From Candidatus Mcinerneyibacterium aminivorans (GTDB taxonomy: Bacteria > Macinerneyibacteriota > Macinerneyibacteria > Macinerneyibacteriales > Macinerneyibacteriaceae), in NCBI GenBank assembly GCA_008086245.1, contig VSIX01000029.1:1-64000 (forward strand): a stretch of DNA of 64,000 nt. Reading direction: 5' to 3'. The notes beneath the pieces are model-generated. The model ran no database searches. It was not told where the DNA came from and worked only from the letters and a program-made list of their open reading frames with translations. Position 1 is the first letter of the stretch. Every line of letters begins with the position of its first letter. The translations under genes and the position numbers were made by a program. Below are positions 62,296 through 64,000 of the stretch, in pieces.

Positions 62296-63302
62296 TATTA
62301 AGTATTTTATTTGCATTAACCTTTATTGTTGGAATATTACTTGTAAAGCTGTTTAGAATGACAGCTTTGAAATTTAATATAGTTGATATTCCTTCAAGTA
62401 AAATAAAATTTCACAAAAAACCTATTCCTTATCTCGGAGGCCCTGCATTTATTCTCAATAGCTTATTATTTTATTTAATATTTATATTTATTACAAATCC
62501 TTACAATATTTCTTCCTCTAAGGAGCTATTTATATTAGTATTTGGAACCGTTATTTTGTTATTGGGATTAATTGATGATATTGTACAAATTAGACCTCTT
62601 ACAAAGATAATTGTTCAATCAATAATAATTTTATTAATGATTTCTCAGGATATTAGATTGCAGATTATTTATTTACCCAAAATTGTAAATATATTACTAA
62701 CATATCTATGGATACTTGGAATAACTAACGCTTTTAATCTTATTGACATAATGGATGGTTTATGTGGTGGTATAGCTTTTATTGCTTCAATATTTCTTTT
62801 TTTTACAAGTCAATCCGGGCACTTTTTCCTGCTCTTTCTGGCAATTTCTTTGTTTGTTTTTCTAATTTTCAATTTCCCACCAGCAAAAATATTTATGGGA
62901 GATGCAGGAAGTTTGTCACTGGGGTTTTTCCTGGCAAGCTATTCAATATTAGGCAGTTATGGAGCAAATAACAGACTCGCTTTAATTTCACCAATATTAA
63001 TACTTTGGCTTCCAATATATGAAACTATACTTGTATCGGTTATGAGAATAAAAAAAGGAAAATCTCCATTCGTTGGAAGCAAAGATCATTTTGCATTTAG
63101 GTTGAGAAAGTTAAAATTTCCTAAACTTGCAATACTCCTGATAAGTTATTTTATAACAATAATTATGGGAGAAACAGCATTCCTGGCTGCTTATATGGAT
63201 TTAGAAAATGCTATTTTGGTATATTTCTTACTGGTATTCTTTTTTATTGTATTCTTTTATCTTCTTTCTCTTATTAAAGTAGAGAACTTTAATGATTATT
63301 AA
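62292..63302 (+). CDS. UDP-sugar:undecaprenyl-phosphate transferase, WecA/TagO/MraY family
   Basis: 336 residues, about ten or eleven membrane segments. KKPIPYLGG, LGLIDDIVQIRPL (DD), NAFNLIDIMDGLCGG (NxxNxxDGxDG variant) and FMGDAGSLSLGF are catalytic. Makes the first lipid-linked sugar for surface polymers. The late His motif is DHFAFRL, closer to WecA/TagO types than MraY. Confidence 0.9.
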   Translation: MILSILFALTFIVGILLVKLFRMTALKFNIVDIPSSKIKFHKKPIPYLGGPAFILNSLLFYLIFIFITNPYNISSSKELFILVFGTVILLLGLIDDIVQIRPLTKIIVQSIIILLMISQDIRLQIIYLPKIVNILLTYLWILGITNAFNLIDIMDGLCGGIAFIASIFLFFTSQSGHFFLLFLAISLFVFLIFNFPPAKIFMGDAGSLSLGFFLASYSILGSYGANNRLALISPILILWLPIYETILVSVMRIKKGKSPFVGSKDHFAFRLRKLKFPKLAILLISYFITIIMGETAFLAAYMDLENAILVYFLLVFFFIVFFYLLSLIKVENFNDY

Positions 63303-63377
63303 TTTATTATTAGCTTTTTACAAGATACCTCTAAAATATTATTTTGTTTAAAAGAATCAAAAAAACAGAAAATTTCA

Positions 63378-63408
63378 ATGGAGGATAACTTGTTTCAAGC
63401 TACCCTCC
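63378..63408 (-). terminator. Probable terminator of the AICAR transformylase gene
   Basis: TGGAGG and CCTCCA form an outer six-base stem, CTTG and CAAG an inner four-base stem, separated by an internal loop. On the minus strand it follows the stop codon by 20 bases and precedes a T-rich tract. Confidence 0.5.
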
Positions 63409-63426
63409 ACTATTAGATAAAGATAA

Positions 63427-64000
63427 TTAATGCCTGAATAATCTAATACCGGTATGATACATAATCATGTTGTATTTGTCTACAACGTTTGTGACATTTT
63501 CATCCCTAATAGAGCCACCTGGTTGTGAAATATACTTTACATTTAGCTTGTTCGCTCTATCAATACTGTCTCGAAAAGGGAAAAAAGCATCCGAGCAAAG
63601 TGTTAAATTATCAAAATTTTTAAGCCATTTTTGTTTTTCTTTCTGGGTAATAAGTTCTGGTTTTTCTTTTAAATTATCAAGAAGGAATTCCCTCTCAGCA
63701 CTTGAAAGCTTATCCCATAATAGGTATTTATCAACCAGGTTAGTTTTTGCTGCTCTGGATAATCCATCAACATAGTTTAATCTGGCCACCTTCGGATGCT
63801 GCTGAAGGAGCCATTTTTCAGCTTTTTCACAGGCAAGTCTGGTGCAGTGGACCCTGGACTGCTGACCGGCTCCATTACCTATAATTTGGCCGTTATAAGC
63901 TACACATACTGAATTTGATTGAGTATATCTAAGAGCAATATTTCCGGTTATTAGTGTTTCTTTAATGTTATTATCAACGGATTTGTTTTTGGATACAATA
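63427..64000 (-). CDS. AICAR transformylase (PurH-type formyltransferase), C-terminal part, cut by window edge
   Basis: 191 codons are visible; the start lies beyond the right edge. The frame is open to 63999 and includes RYTQSNSVCVAYNGQIIGNGAGQQSRVHCTRLA split between two strands, then DAFFPFRDSIDRA and SQPGGSIRDENV, which contain the catalytic Lys-His-type and cofactor residues of AICARFT (the SNSV and GAGQQSR blocks). Transfers a formyl group from 10-formyl-THF to AICAR in purine synthesis. Sequence style resembles the stand-alone formyltransferase of anaerobes; whether a cyclohydrolase domain is attached cannot be seen. Confidence 0.9.
   Translation of the reverse strand, partial: IVSKNKSVDNNIKETLITGNIALRYTQSNSVCVAYNGQIIGNGAGQQSRVHCTRLACEKAEKWLLQQHPKVARLNYVDGLSRAAKTNLVDKYLLWDKLSSAEREFLLDNLKEKPELITQKEKQKWLKNFDNLTLCSDAFFPFRDSIDRANKLNVKYISQPGGSIRDENVTNVVDKYNMIMYHTGIRLFRH

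Noticed and set aside
1-64000. tRNA or rRNA genes in the intergenic gaps
   Set aside because: I looked for T-loop-like motifs and conserved rRNA words in the larger gaps and saw none; a covariance-model search would settle it.

Overview
The window is a strongly AT-rich chromosomal segment from a bacterium. I see no rRNA, tRNA, CRISPR array, phage or insertion sequence in it. Several features suggest an anaerobic, fermentative organism with an outer membrane: an energy-conserving [NiFe] hydrogenase joined to a Mrp-type cation antiporter, an L-serine dehydratase with the iron-sulphur enzyme's signature, an ornithine/alanine racemase-like enzyme, many ferredoxin-type proteins, several lipoproteins, and two exported beta-rich proteins that look like outer-membrane barrels. 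Gene order topA-xerC-hslV and rph-rdgB recalls Firmicutes, but the envelope genes do not fit a simple monoderm. I cannot assign the phylum from sequence alone.

Layout. 1-5.2 kb: a tandem hexamer repeat and terminator, then one giant regulatory protein (pseudokinase, degenerate P-loop ATPase, helical repeats, GAF-like region, GGDEF domain). 5.3-11.3 kb: a housekeeping operon (RseC-like, topA, xerC, hslV, rph, rdgB, thioesterase, small membrane protein). 11.3-16 kb: single genes (cyclophilin lipoprotein, MATE transporter, small heat-shock protein, exported PD40 propeller, CBS protein), each with its own recognisable promoter or intergenic space.

16.0-31.2 kb: a single 15-kb operon behind a near-consensus promoter. 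It encodes a NAD(P)H/flavin/ferredoxin module, the [NiFe] hydrogenase core (MbhM, J, K, L, N-like), a full Mrp-like antiporter set with two large proton/sodium-channel subunits, a maturation protease, and hypA-like, hypB and hypA. The last gene is a remarkable fusion of a HypC domain with a HydE-type radical-SAM enzyme. HydE normally belongs to [FeFe]-hydrogenase maturation and HypC to [NiFe]-hydrogenase maturation, so this fusion is the most novel item in the window. hypD, hypE and hypF are not here.

31.4-38.2 kb: amino-acid metabolism (GNAT, racemase, serine dehydratase), an unknown membrane protein, a propeller lipoprotein, nadE and a DUF3795 protein. 38.2-41.6 kb (minus strand): tatA-tatC followed by a NapH-NapG-like fusion ferredoxin that carries an internal twin-arginine motif, and a Tat-signal DUF362 protein; this looks like a Tat translocase packaged with its own clients. 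41.8-45 kb: cold-shock protein, HD-domain protein, exported sugar-dehydrogenase-like propeller, barrel-like protein. 45.1-49.2 kb: a DUF4382 lipoprotein and a tightly coupled ECF sigma cassette with a membrane-anchored glycogen-binding-like (CBM48) protein in the usual anti-sigma position, two exported helical proteins and a barrel. 49.2-63.3 kb: housekeeping genes (trmO-like with no canonical start, tatD, argS, glpX, queuosine-precursor transporter, rubredoxin-like, smc, ftsY, patatin, Ca/Na exchanger, cvpA, alaX, a WecA/MraY-like transferase). The right edge cuts a minus-strand AICAR transformylase.

Promoters of the TTGaaa-N16/17-TATAAT type are easy to read throughout and are listed where both hexamers are clear. 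All functional calls rest on reading the translated sequence; no database search was run.
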